Source of the DNA: Nostoc sp. FACHB-973
GTDB lineage: Bacteria; Cyanobacteriota; Cyanobacteriia; Cyanobacteriales; Nostocaceae
Direction: 5' to 3'
Assembly (NCBI RefSeq): GCF_014698115.1
Contig: NZ_JACJSJ010000004.1
Coordinates: forward strand, 106,167-170,166
DNA length: 64,000 nt
The position numbers and the translations under genes are program-made. Position 1 is the first letter of the stretch. The number at the start of each line of letters is the position of its first letter. Of this stretch, positions 36,159 through 44,216 are shown piece by piece. The notes beneath the pieces are model-generated. The model saw only the letters and a program-made list of their open reading frames with translations. It was not told where the DNA came from and searched no databases.

Positions 36159-36515
36159 ATGAACCTTATTAATTGGCTGAATTTAATGCTTGTCGTTTTG
36201 TTTGGAACAGTAGCGAATTTATCACTGAAGTATGGACTTTACATTTCTACTCCTAGCAACGAAGCAAGCGCATCTATCCGCAATCTCATATTCTCTCGTT
36301 ATTTTGTAATTTGGTTTATCTGCTATGGATTGATGACCTTATTGTGGCTTTATGTGTTGCGGACAGTTCCTCTAAGTCAAGCATTTCCAGTTCTGGGATT
36401 AATGTATGCACTTATACCGATCGCCTCTCACTATCTTCTAAAAGAGAAAGTTGTATTAAGCCAGTGGTTAGGAATTTCAATTATCATCGCTGGCGTAATT
36501 CTTGTTGTACATTAA
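36159..36515 (+). CDS. SMR/EamA-like small transporter, second of a pair
   Basis: A 118-residue four-helix protein: LNLMLVVLFGTVANLSLKYG, then LMTLLWLYVLRTVPLSQAFP and WLGISIIIAGVILVVH. It shares the fold and the 'R-T-V-x-L-S-x-A-x-P' loop with the gene upstream but differs in sequence, as expected for an obligate heterodimer. The FAD oxidoreductase gene follows 75 bp later. Confidence 0.8.
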   Translation: MNLINWLNLMLVVLFGTVANLSLKYGLYISTPSNEASASIRNLIFSRYFVIWFICYGLMTLLWLYVLRTVPLSQAFPVLGLMYALIPIASHYLLKEKVVLSQWLGISIIIAGVILVVH

Positions 36516-36590
36516 TAGCTCAATCAGTTATGAATGTACAACAAAAGTGGAAGATAAACTTTAACAACATTCCTAGAAAAATTAAAGCTT

Positions 36591-37895
36591 ATGAAAATTG
36601 GCATCATTGGCGGAGGAATCACTGGGCTGGTATTAGCCCAACGCCTTTCACACCAAGGACATATAGTAACTGTTTTCGATAACAATAACCAGCTTGGTGG
36701 ACTCACCACCTATCATGATTACGGGTTATTTACCTGGGATCGTTTCTATCACGTTATCCTACCTTCTGATACTCATTTAATAAATTTTATTAGAGATATT
36801 GGGCTAGGAGATAAACTACGTTGGCATCGTAGTTTAACAGGATTTTATGACAATCAAAAATTTTATTCTATCAGTAACGCTATAGAGTTTCTGCGCTTTC
36901 CTCTGTTTGGGTTGATGGGGAAAATTAGATTAGCTTTTACTCTTTTATATGGTTCACGTCTGAATAATTGGCAACGCTTGGAAAAGATTTTAGTTGAAGA
37001 TTGGCTATTAAAACTCGGTGGCAGAAACACATACGAAAAACTTTGGAAACCCCTACTTCTATCCAAATTAGGGGATAACTATAAGCGAATATCAGCTGTT
37101 TTTATTTGGGCTTATATCAAAAGACTATTTTCAGCACGGGATTCTTCATTAAGTAAAGAACAACTTGGTTATGTTTCTGGCGGTTACAAAACTGTAATAG
37201 ACCGTTTAGAAAAATTAATTGATGCGGCTGGAGGTCATATTCGCACAAGTACTGCGGTGGAATATATTGCACCTGCTCAAGAGGGTGGAATTTGGGTAGA
37301 ATCTCAAGGAAAAAAGGAACATTTTGATAAAGTCATTTTTACTGGGCCAGTTAATATCTTGCAACAGGTTGTTGCAAATGAACTGGTGAAAGTTTCCCAG
37401 ACTAGTGAAACAGTAGAATACTTGGGTGTAGTCTGCATGGTACTTATTACTCGTAAGGCTTTAGTTCCTTATTACGTAGTAAATATTGCCGATAGGAATA
37501 TTCCGTTTACGGGAGTTATCGGTATGAGCAACCTAGTTTCTTTAGAAGAAACGGCAGGATATCACATGACATTTCTACCAAAATATATACTTTCCACTGA
37601 CCCGTTGTTAAAACGCCCAGATGATGAATTGCAGCAACTATTTTTCCAGGGTGTACGTTTGATGTTCCCAGAACTCAAACCAGATGACATTGTGGCAGCA
37701 CACATAAATCGAGCTATCAAAGTACAGCCGCTACAAGTTTTGAACTATTCAAGCCTTGTTCCCAAAGTCAGTACTGAAAACGCTGATTTTTTTGTTGTCA
37801 ATACCTCACAGTTCGTGAATGATAGCGTCAATAACAACGCAGTTGTCAGACACGTTGATGAGTTTCTCAAAAAATCAACATTACTAAATTCTTGA
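36591..37895 (+). CDS. NAD(P)/FAD-dependent oxidoreductase, amine-oxidase-like
   Basis: A 434-residue flavoprotein with an N-terminal dinucleotide-binding fold (IGIIGGGITGLVLAQRL and then VTVFDNNNQLGGLTTYHDYG). The overall pattern is that of the protoporphyrinogen oxidase/amine oxidase/UDP-galactopyranose mutase-like clan (LGYVSGGYKTVIDRLEKLID). The substrate is not identifiable. Position in an operon with two SMR-like transporters and a GT2 enzyme suggests work on a lipid-linked or sugar intermediate. Confidence 0.82.
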   Translation: MKIGIIGGGITGLVLAQRLSHQGHIVTVFDNNNQLGGLTTYHDYGLFTWDRFYHVILPSDTHLINFIRDIGLGDKLRWHRSLTGFYDNQKFYSISNAIEFLRFPLFGLMGKIRLAFTLLYGSRLNNWQRLEKILVEDWLLKLGGRNTYEKLWKPLLLSKLGDNYKRISAVFIWAYIKRLFSARDSSLSKEQLGYVSGGYKTVIDRLEKLIDAAGGHIRTSTAVEYIAPAQEGGIWVESQGKKEHFDKVIFTGPVNILQQVVANELVKVSQTSETVEYLGVVCMVLITRKALVPYYVVNIADRNIPFTGVIGMSNLVSLEETAGYHMTFLPKYILSTDPLLKRPDDELQQLFFQGVRLMFPELKPDDIVAAHINRAIKVQPLQVLNYSSLVPKVSTENADFFVVNTSQFVNDSVNNNAVVRHVDEFLKKSTLLNS

Positions 37896-37938
37896 AATTT
37901 GACTACTGGTATTTTCAAAATCACACGAGGCATTTTTT

Positions 37939-38763
37939 ATGAGTCTTTTTGTTCTTTTACCTGCATACAACGAGGAAGAATCAATTCGCCCCTTGTTCCA
38001 AAGATTTCAGCAATTGCAGCAAATCTCTCAGATGGACATCCAACTAATTTTGGTTGATGATGGCAGTAGGGATAGAACTGGCCAGACTGCGATAGAAGAA
38101 TCTCAATCGCTGGGTATATCGTTGAAATTAGTACAACATCCCAAAAATGCTGGTTTAGGTCAAGCAATTAAAACAGGCTTCACAACTTTCTTAGAAATTT
38201 CTCAAGAAGGTGATTTTTTAGCCGCTATGGATTGCGATAATACTCAACCACCAGAACTGTTAATCAAGATGTATGACGCTATGATAGCTGGGGGTTATGA
38301 TATTGCGATCGCATCTAGATATCGCAAAGGCTCTAAAGTCATAGGTGTATCAAAATTTCGAGAGTTTATGAGCTACGGAGCAAGTTGGTTATTTATAATC
38401 GCAGCCCGCATACCAGGTGTGAAAGATTACACTTGTGGTTACAGACTATATAACCGTAATTTCCTCACTAAACTTGATATGTATTATGGGGACAATCTCT
38501 TCACAGAAAGTGGATTTGCTTGCATGATAGATTTACTGCTTAAAGCTAAAGTATTCAAACCCAGAATCATAGAAATTCCAATGGTTTTGAGATACGATCA
38601 AAAGCCGACTGCCAGCAAGATGAAAATTCTCAAAACTATTACTCGAACACTGAAGCTTTTGTTTAAGAATCTATCATCCACAAAACCAACTCCCAATTTA
38701 GGTCAAACTTTCAACGACGAAGAAACAGCAAAAGTTCCACTGAAGATAGCAAATCGCAAATAA
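37939..38763 (+). CDS. Family 2 glycosyltransferase, polyprenyl-phosphate type
   Basis: A 274-residue GT-A fold enzyme: LFVLLPAYNEEESIRPLFQR, the nucleotide-binding LILVDDGSRDRTGQ and the metal-binding D-x-D equivalent AAMDCDNTQPPELL. Then come IAIASRYRKGSKVIGVSKFR and DYTCGYRLYNR. It resembles dolichol-phosphate mannose synthase and ArnC/GtrB-like enzymes but lacks their C-terminal membrane helices. It starts 43 bp after the FAD oxidoreductase and closes the operon. A perfect 12-bp-stem hairpin lies downstream. Confidence 0.88.
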   Translation: MSLFVLLPAYNEEESIRPLFQRFQQLQQISQMDIQLILVDDGSRDRTGQTAIEESQSLGISLKLVQHPKNAGLGQAIKTGFTTFLEISQEGDFLAAMDCDNTQPPELLIKMYDAMIAGGYDIAIASRYRKGSKVIGVSKFREFMSYGASWLFIIAARIPGVKDYTCGYRLYNRNFLTKLDMYYGDNLFTESGFACMIDLLLKAKVFKPRIIEIPMVLRYDQKPTASKMKILKTITRTLKLLFKNLSSTKPTPNLGQTFNDEETAKVPLKIANRK

Positions 38764-38947
38764 ACCTGACAAGGAGAGTCTGGATCAAATTAAGCTCATC
38801 AGCAAAGAAAATTACATATTTAGTAGGAGTTATAATAATTCGTAATTATGACCCCACAGTTATTCCCACTGCTTGACTCTTTTAGTTAACAAAAGTGCAA
38901 GTTGAATACATATAAGTGCATCTCATTTATTTGAACCATAATCTCCT

Positions 38948-38975
38948 ATAGGGTAGCACCACTGTGCTACCCTAT
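38948..38975. terminator. Perfect 12-bp hairpin between convergent genes
   Basis: ATAGGGTAGCAC (38948-38959) pairs completely with GTGCTACCCTAT (38964-38975) around a CACT loop. It lies between the GT2 gene and the convergent S9 peptidase and belongs to the GTAGGG palindrome family. It is suited to stop transcription from both sides, though a T-run is weak. Confidence 0.65.
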
Positions 38976-38995
38976 TTAGCGTTTAATTAGAGACT

Positions 38996-40885
38996 TTATT
39001 TGACTATTCCTGAATGACCTGGAATATCTGCCAAAGGTTCAAATCTTCCACCTAAGTATTTAGCGAGAAACTCTTCAGCGATCGCAAAAAAATGCAAGCG
39101 ATTTTCTGGTCTGGCAAAACCATGTCCTTCATCGGGGTAAAGTACATATTGCACCGGCAAATTAGCTTGTTGCATTGCGCTCACAATTTGGTCGCTTTCT
39201 GCTTGTTTCACCCGTGGATCGTTTGCACCTTGACCGATGAGTAAAGGTTTTTGAATTTGGTCAGCGAAAAATAAAGGCGATCGCGATTTCAAAAACTCTT
39301 CTTCTGTCTCTAAATTACCAACACGGTGATAAAACATTGCCTTAAGTGGTTCCCAATAAGGCGGTATGGTTTGGATTAAAGTAATCAAGTTACTGGGGCC
39401 GACAATATCCACACCAGCTGCAAAAACTTCTGGTGTAAAAGTTAACCCCACCAAAGTTGCATAACCACCATAAGAACCACCCATAATCGCAATCTTTTGC
39501 GGATCGGAAATACCTTGTTCCACTAGCCAATTAACACCATCAATCAAATCATCGTGCATTTTGCCAGCCCATTCTCGGTTTCCAGCATTCACAAATGCTT
39601 TACCATAACCAGTGGAACCCCGATAATTTACTTGCAAAACAGCATAACCCCGATTAGCTAGCCATTGCGCTTCTGGATCTAAACCCCAGGTATCCCGCAC
39701 CCAAGGCCCGCCATGAACCAGCAGTACTGTTGGTAAATTATGGCTAGGTATTCCCACAGGGGTTGTGAGGTAACCGTGGATAGTTAAACCATCCCGTGCC
39801 TCGTAGGAAATCGGTTGCATTGATGCTAACTGCAAACCTTCGAGTTTGGGTTGATTGCTAAAGAGGAAAGTGCTAGTTTTGGAATCTCGGTTGTAGGTGT
39901 AGTAATAAACTGGGCCATCGTCAGTGTTATAAGCTACTAGCCAGTTTTTATTTTCCAAGTCACGGCTAATTAAAGAGAACTCCCCGGAACGCACCTTGGT
40001 AATTGCTTCAAAATCAGCGGCGATACTTTCGTCAATTACCTGCCATTCCTGTTTATCTTTGTAGAAAGAAACTGCTTGGATAACTCGTGTTACAGGCTGA
40101 ATCACTATCCCCATAACATCATACTGCTCATCTTGGGCGATCGCTGTTTCTTCACGGGTATCTAAGTCAACAGCTAGCAAACGTTGGGCGTTAGCATCAT
40201 GACTGCCTTCAATATAAAGTGTTTTGCCATCAGCTGAGAAGCTAACAGAATTCCCTTGTTCTTCTAGTCCCCAGTGACGGAGAACATCCCACTCTTTATC
40301 CGTGGTTTCCCGTAATAACAAATCGTAACCACCATCAGGAGTACTAGCTATTGCTGCACGTACTTGGAAATCAGCATCAGCTGTCCAGCTAATAATGTTA
40401 CCAGGGTTGTCAGTGTCAAACTCCACTGCACCATTTTTTAAGTTGATACGGTAAACGTCGAACTTTTGCGGATTGTTCAAGTTCAACGCTACCAGTATTT
40501 GGTCCGGAAATTTAGGTTCTATTTCCACAACTTCTGCTTTCACACCCTGGAATGGCGTTAAATCACGCACAATCTTTGACTCAATATTGACTAAGTAGAG
40601 GTGAAAGTTTTCATCACCGTCTGAGTCCTGCATGTAAATCAACTGGTTAGCGTTATAAGTCCAAAAGAAAATACGGATACCGCGTTTTTTGTCCGCAGTC
40701 AGTATTTGGTCATCTTCTTGTCCCACAGTTCGCAACCATACTTGCAAGATATTTTTCTCATCGGGGGCGATATATGCTAAATATTTGCCATCGGGCGAGA
40801 GTCTTGGACTAGCTTTTTCAGGATTTCCAAAGAGAATTTCACGCGGAATCACCGGTGGTAGTGAGGTTGCTGTTGCAGATGACAT
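38996..40885 (-). CDS. S9 family (prolyl oligopeptidase-type) serine peptidase
   Basis: A 629-residue protein with an N-terminal beta-propeller (repeats such as SPRLSPDGKYLAYIAPDEKN) and a C-terminal alpha/beta hydrolase. The catalytic Ser471 is in MGGSYGGYATL, Asp556 in GANDPRV and His588 in DEGHGFARPENR. The oxyanion region VLLVHGGPWVRDTWG is also present. No signal peptide is visible, so it should be cytosolic, acting on short peptides. The ATG at 40885 is well placed before ATSLPPVIPREILFGNPEKA. Confidence 0.93.
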   Translation of the reverse strand: MSSATATSLPPVIPREILFGNPEKASPRLSPDGKYLAYIAPDEKNILQVWLRTVGQEDDQILTADKKRGIRIFFWTYNANQLIYMQDSDGDENFHLYLVNIESKIVRDLTPFQGVKAEVVEIEPKFPDQILVALNLNNPQKFDVYRINLKNGAVEFDTDNPGNIISWTADADFQVRAAIASTPDGGYDLLLRETTDKEWDVLRHWGLEEQGNSVSFSADGKTLYIEGSHDANAQRLLAVDLDTREETAIAQDEQYDVMGIVIQPVTRVIQAVSFYKDKQEWQVIDESIAADFEAITKVRSGEFSLISRDLENKNWLVAYNTDDGPVYYYTYNRDSKTSTFLFSNQPKLEGLQLASMQPISYEARDGLTIHGYLTTPVGIPSHNLPTVLLVHGGPWVRDTWGLDPEAQWLANRGYAVLQVNYRGSTGYGKAFVNAGNREWAGKMHDDLIDGVNWLVEQGISDPQKIAIMGGSYGGYATLVGLTFTPEVFAAGVDIVGPSNLITLIQTIPPYWEPLKAMFYHRVGNLETEEEFLKSRSPLFFADQIQKPLLIGQGANDPRVKQAESDQIVSAMQQANLPVQYVLYPDEGHGFARPENRLHFFAIAEEFLAKYLGGRFEPLADIPGHSGIVK

Positions 40886-41397
40886 ATTTTTATCCTCTCG
40901 TTGAGTGAATAATTCGTAATTGATAATTTGTAATTAGTAATTCGTAATTAGTTTATTACAGTTTCATCCTTCAATATTCATTACGGGTCAAAATAAGCAT
41001 TTTTCATGGTTTCAAGCAAGGGGATTAATCTGTAGGGTAACAATTACGAATTATCTTCACTACCCTATTGTCCCTTGCTGGGAGAAATGATAATTCATCC
41101 TATTGGGTGAACCTAGCTGAAGAATTGTGGCAAAGAGGGGAGTAATGATTTGTAACTATAATTTGGTATAAATTAATAGACCTGCCTTGAAAATAGGGAG
41201 TGGGGAGTGGGGAGTGGGGAGTAGGGAAAACAAATTTTCATTGCTCCTTGTGAGTGGAACTCATGGACTCTCTTGCAAAAGTCCCCTAACCCCACCCCCA
41301 GCCCTCGCCGCTCTTCGGGAGGGGAGACTTTGACGTAAGTCAAAGGCGGGGTGGGGTTCTTTTTTTGATTTATGCAAGAAGTCTAATATTTGCGAAT
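40886..41397. other. Intergenic region with assorted short repeats
   Basis: About 500 bp without a gene. It holds ATTCGTAATTAG-type repeats (about 40910-40945), GGGGAGT tandem repeats (about 41195-41225) and an inverted repeat of AACCCCACCCCC (41288) with GGGGTGGGGTT (about 41348). A perfect inner stem GACTTTGACGTAAGTCAAAG lies near 41325-41345. Confidence 0.7.
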
Positions 41398-41670
41398 GAG
41401 TCTTTGATACTCGTGAACGAGTCTTTGATACTCGGCGACGAGTCTTTGATACTCGTGAACGAGTCTTTGATACTCGGCGACAAGTCTTTGATACTCGTGA
41501 ACGAGTCTTTAATACTCGGCGACAAGTCTTTGATACTCGTGAACGAGTCTTTAATACTCGGCGACAAGTCTTTGATACTCGGCGACGAGTCTTTAATACT
41601 CGTGAACGAGTCTTTAATACTCGTGAACGAGTCTTTGATACTCGTGAACGAGTCTTTGATACTCGTCAAT
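41398..41670. repeat. Minisatellite: 13 tandem 21-bp units
   Basis: Thirteen exact-length units fill 273 bp. Each contains GAGTCTTTGATACTC or a one-base variant, whose GAGT and ACTC ends are themselves an inverted repeat. They alternate between the tails GTGAAC and GGCGAC. Because 21 is divisible by three, both strands stay open (heptapeptides SIKDSFT/SIKDLSP and LILVNES/LILGDES), but I see no start signal and treat it as non-coding. Confidence 0.92.
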
Positions 41671-42060
41671 ACCAAATTATGGGACTTCCAAAGAAAAAAA
41701 TATTCAACTTTTCTTGTGGGGTGGGCGTCTCGCCATTGGTGTCAACTTAACGTGAAACCCTTATGAAGACGTGATTTTAAATTTACTCGCGTACCATCAC
41801 TCAACGCGTCACCCCACCCTAACCCTCCCCGTATGTATTGGCGAGGGAACTGGATTTCTTTTTTCCCCCAATACATCGGGGGAATTAAGGGGGGTAAAAT
41901 GCTTGTGGGACAAGCATTTGAGCTTAAGTTTACACCAATGGGTAATGCTGTGCCCCTACAACAGATGTGGTTTAAATACATGAAAACTGCTGTAAATTGA
42001 CGCAACAATCGTGAATTTAAGGGGGTTGGGTGAGGGATAGGTTCAAAAAACAAAGTAAGG
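41671..42060. other. Gap with an inverted-repeat element and recQ downstream region
   Basis: About 390 bp without a gene, mostly the GTGTCAACTTAA element (41738-41936) and a repeat end reading GATGTGGTTTAAATACATGA (from about 41965). Confidence 0.7.
41738..41936. repeat. Inverted-repeat element with GGTGTCAACTTAA ends
   Basis: GGTGTCAACTTAA (41738-41750) is mirrored by TTAAGTTTACACC (41924-41936). The interior shares CGTGAAACCCTT near the left and GTGGGACAAG...TTTGAGC near the right with the copy at 18696-18879, so the two are true relatives. The centre carries a CCCTCCCC/GGGG hairpin. Its right flank is GGTAATGCTGTGCCCCTAC, half of the GTAGGGGCAC palindrome. Confidence 0.8.
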
Positions 42061-43503
42061 CTAGCGACAATTATCGCAATGTCCGCAACGCCAGTTGGCT
42101 GCTTCTTTGTCAAAACCAAAGGCGTTTAATAAAAACTGCCAACGACACTGCTTGCTTGTGAGATATTGATGCATTTGTTTGGCGGCGTGTAATTGCGTCG
42201 CTGGCTGATTTTTCGTTTTTTTCTCAATGGTGTAATGAAAAGGGTCAAGCCAGTTTAGCTGACCGTTGCTGTGGAGTAAAGCTAAGGCTGTAGCAGCTTC
42301 GGGAAATTGTCGGGTTACTGCGTTGACTTCTCCCTGCTTTGGTAATTTTTTCACAAGTTGCTGCGCTATTTGTTGTTGCGATCGCATTTGTTCTTCAAAA
42401 AACTGCTGTCTTTGCTTATCTTCTGAATCTAACCACCCTGTAGGTTCACTCACCAACGTTAACGCTTCAGCTGGTTTGCCATCTCTTCCAGCACGGCCTA
42501 TTTCTTGCACATATTCAGACAGCAGATGTGGCGCGTGAAAGTGAATTACCCACCGCACATTACTTTTGTTAATCCCCATGCCAAATGCACAGGTACAAAC
42601 CACAAACGGTATTTTGCCACTTAACCAGCTGGCTTCCACTGCACGGCGTTCTGTTGCACCCAATCCCGCATGATAACTCGCTGTCGCATAACCCATGTCT
42701 GCTAACCATTGGGCTAAATCTTCACTATCTCGCCTCGTGCGAACATAAACTAACCCAGATTGTTGCGGTCTATTTTGAATAAACTTTAATAATTGTTGTT
42801 TCCTACCTCGTGGCGTCCAAGCAATGCGGACAGTAGGATGCAAATTTGAACGGTAAGGATTCAACCGAAAAATCTCTGGTTGCTGTAATTGTAAAACTGT
42901 TTGAATAATTTTTTGCGCTAGGGGATCAGCAGTAGCGGTAAAAGCTGCGATGCTAATTTTTGTTCCTGGTGGTTTTGATTTTAGCAATGCAGGACGTACC
43001 GCCCCTAATCTGCGATAAGCTGGGCGAAAAGTATCACCCCACTGCACTAAACAATGGGCTTCATCCAAAATCAAACCATTAATTTGCAATTGCGGCTGAG
43101 ATAATCTTTCCCACACTGGCGCACTCAACAAAGTTTCTGGCGATAAATACAGTAATCTTAGCTGTTGGCGTTCCAAAGCTTGCAGAGTTGCACGGCGTTG
43201 ATACGAAGGTAATTCACTATGCAAAAGTGCTGCCTTTTGGTGGTTTTCTCGTAGTTCCTGTACTTGATTTTCCATCAACGCCACCAAGGGGGAAACTACC
43301 AAAGTTATTCCTGTTTGTAGTAGTGCCGGAAGTTGAAAACAAATTGACTTACCTCCACCTGTGGGCATAATAATCAGCGCATCTTTTTGTGCTAACAAAC
43401 TGCTGACAATTTCTCCTTGTGGCGGACGAAAGTCTTCATAACCCCAAATTTTTTGAAAAGCTGCAAGAACTTCTTGCCAAGATTTTGTTGTCGGCTGATT
43501 CAT
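42061..43503 (-). CDS. recQ: RecQ-family ATP-dependent DNA helicase
   Basis: About 480 residues: RecA-like domain 1 with Walker A in IIMPTGGGKSICFQLPALL and DEAH in LILDEAHCLVQWGDTFRPAY. Domain 2 carries motif VI (FHAPHLLSEYVQEIGRAGRD). A short zinc-binding end (WRCGHCDNCR) follows. The RQC winged helix and HRDC domains of long RecQ proteins are absent, as in other short cyanobacterial RecQ proteins. ATG 43503 is preferred; an in-frame GTG at 43521 adds six residues. Confidence 0.93.
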   Translation of the reverse strand: MNQPTTKSWQEVLAAFQKIWGYEDFRPPQGEIVSSLLAQKDALIIMPTGGGKSICFQLPALLQTGITLVVSPLVALMENQVQELRENHQKAALLHSELPSYQRRATLQALERQQLRLLYLSPETLLSAPVWERLSQPQLQINGLILDEAHCLVQWGDTFRPAYRRLGAVRPALLKSKPPGTKISIAAFTATADPLAQKIIQTVLQLQQPEIFRLNPYRSNLHPTVRIAWTPRGRKQQLLKFIQNRPQQSGLVYVRTRRDSEDLAQWLADMGYATASYHAGLGATERRAVEASWLSGKIPFVVCTCAFGMGINKSNVRWVIHFHAPHLLSEYVQEIGRAGRDGKPAEALTLVSEPTGWLDSEDKQRQQFFEEQMRSQQQIAQQLVKKLPKQGEVNAVTRQFPEAATALALLHSNGQLNWLDPFHYTIEKKTKNQPATQLHAAKQMHQYLTSKQCRWQFLLNAFGFDKEAANWRCGHCDNCR

Positions 43504-43666
43504 AATCAATACTAGATGCACTCATATTATTGAATAATTGAATATAGCCTCTGCTTTGGAGCTAATGGTTCAGTAATTTCATCATCTGAATATTCCAACC
43601 CTCAGGGCAATAATGAATTATAATTAATTATTATTTTTCAATTTATTAAATAAAAGACCCAATTAG

Positions 43667-44104
43667 ATGAACGAAGACTTAAAACATAGATTTTACATCA
43701 ACACTGATCAATCAAAATTAGATATTCAAATGATTCATGATTTTTTACAAACTTCATATTGGGCTGAAAACATCCCATTAGCAATTGTAGAAAAATCAAT
43801 CAAAAATTCTTTGTGTTTTGGACTTTATGAAGGCGAACAACAAGTTGGCTTTGCAAGAGTGATTACTGATTATGCGACTTCTGCGTTGTTAAAAGATGTT
43901 TTTATTCTGGAACCTTATCGAGGACAGGGTTTAGGAAAATGGTTTGTAGAATATATTGTGGAATATCCAGAATTGCAAGATGTTCAAAGGTGGATGTTAG
44001 GTACAAAAGATGCTCATGGACTTTATCGGCGTTATGGGTTTAAAAATTTGACTGAACCGGAAAGAATTATGATGCGTTTAAATCCTAATTGCGATCGCAC
44101 TTGA
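43667..44104 (+). CDS. GNAT family N-acetyltransferase
   Basis: A 145-residue GNAT protein. VGFARVITDYATSALLKDVF contains the beta4 strand, and EPYRGQGLGKWFVEYIVEY contains the acetyl-CoA-binding R/Q-G-x-G loop. The end GLYRRYGFKN has the catalytic Tyr region. The substrate cannot be inferred. It stands alone just before the HEAT-NACHT gene. Confidence 0.88.
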   Translation: MNEDLKHRFYINTDQSKLDIQMIHDFLQTSYWAENIPLAIVEKSIKNSLCFGLYEGEQQVGFARVITDYATSALLKDVFILEPYRGQGLGKWFVEYIVEYPELQDVQRWMLGTKDAHGLYRRYGFKNLTEPERIMMRLNPNCDRT

Positions 44105-44216
44105 CCGCCAACAGCAAACCAGTGCGTAGGCGTAGCCCGTCGTAGACATCGCCAAGCTACATTGACAACTAGATTACAATCTAGGTATAGTTTCTCTGAC
44201 TGGAGTTGTTCATCGG

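Noticed and set aside
41398..41670. A CRISPR array was considered for the 21-bp repeats.
   Set aside because: The units are directly contiguous with no unique spacers, and no cas gene is nearby.
41365..41766. Open frames on both strands through the 21-bp repeats (133 and 101 codons).
   Set aside because: They exist only because the repeat period is a multiple of three and the unit has no stop. There is no ribosome site or non-repeat conserved part.
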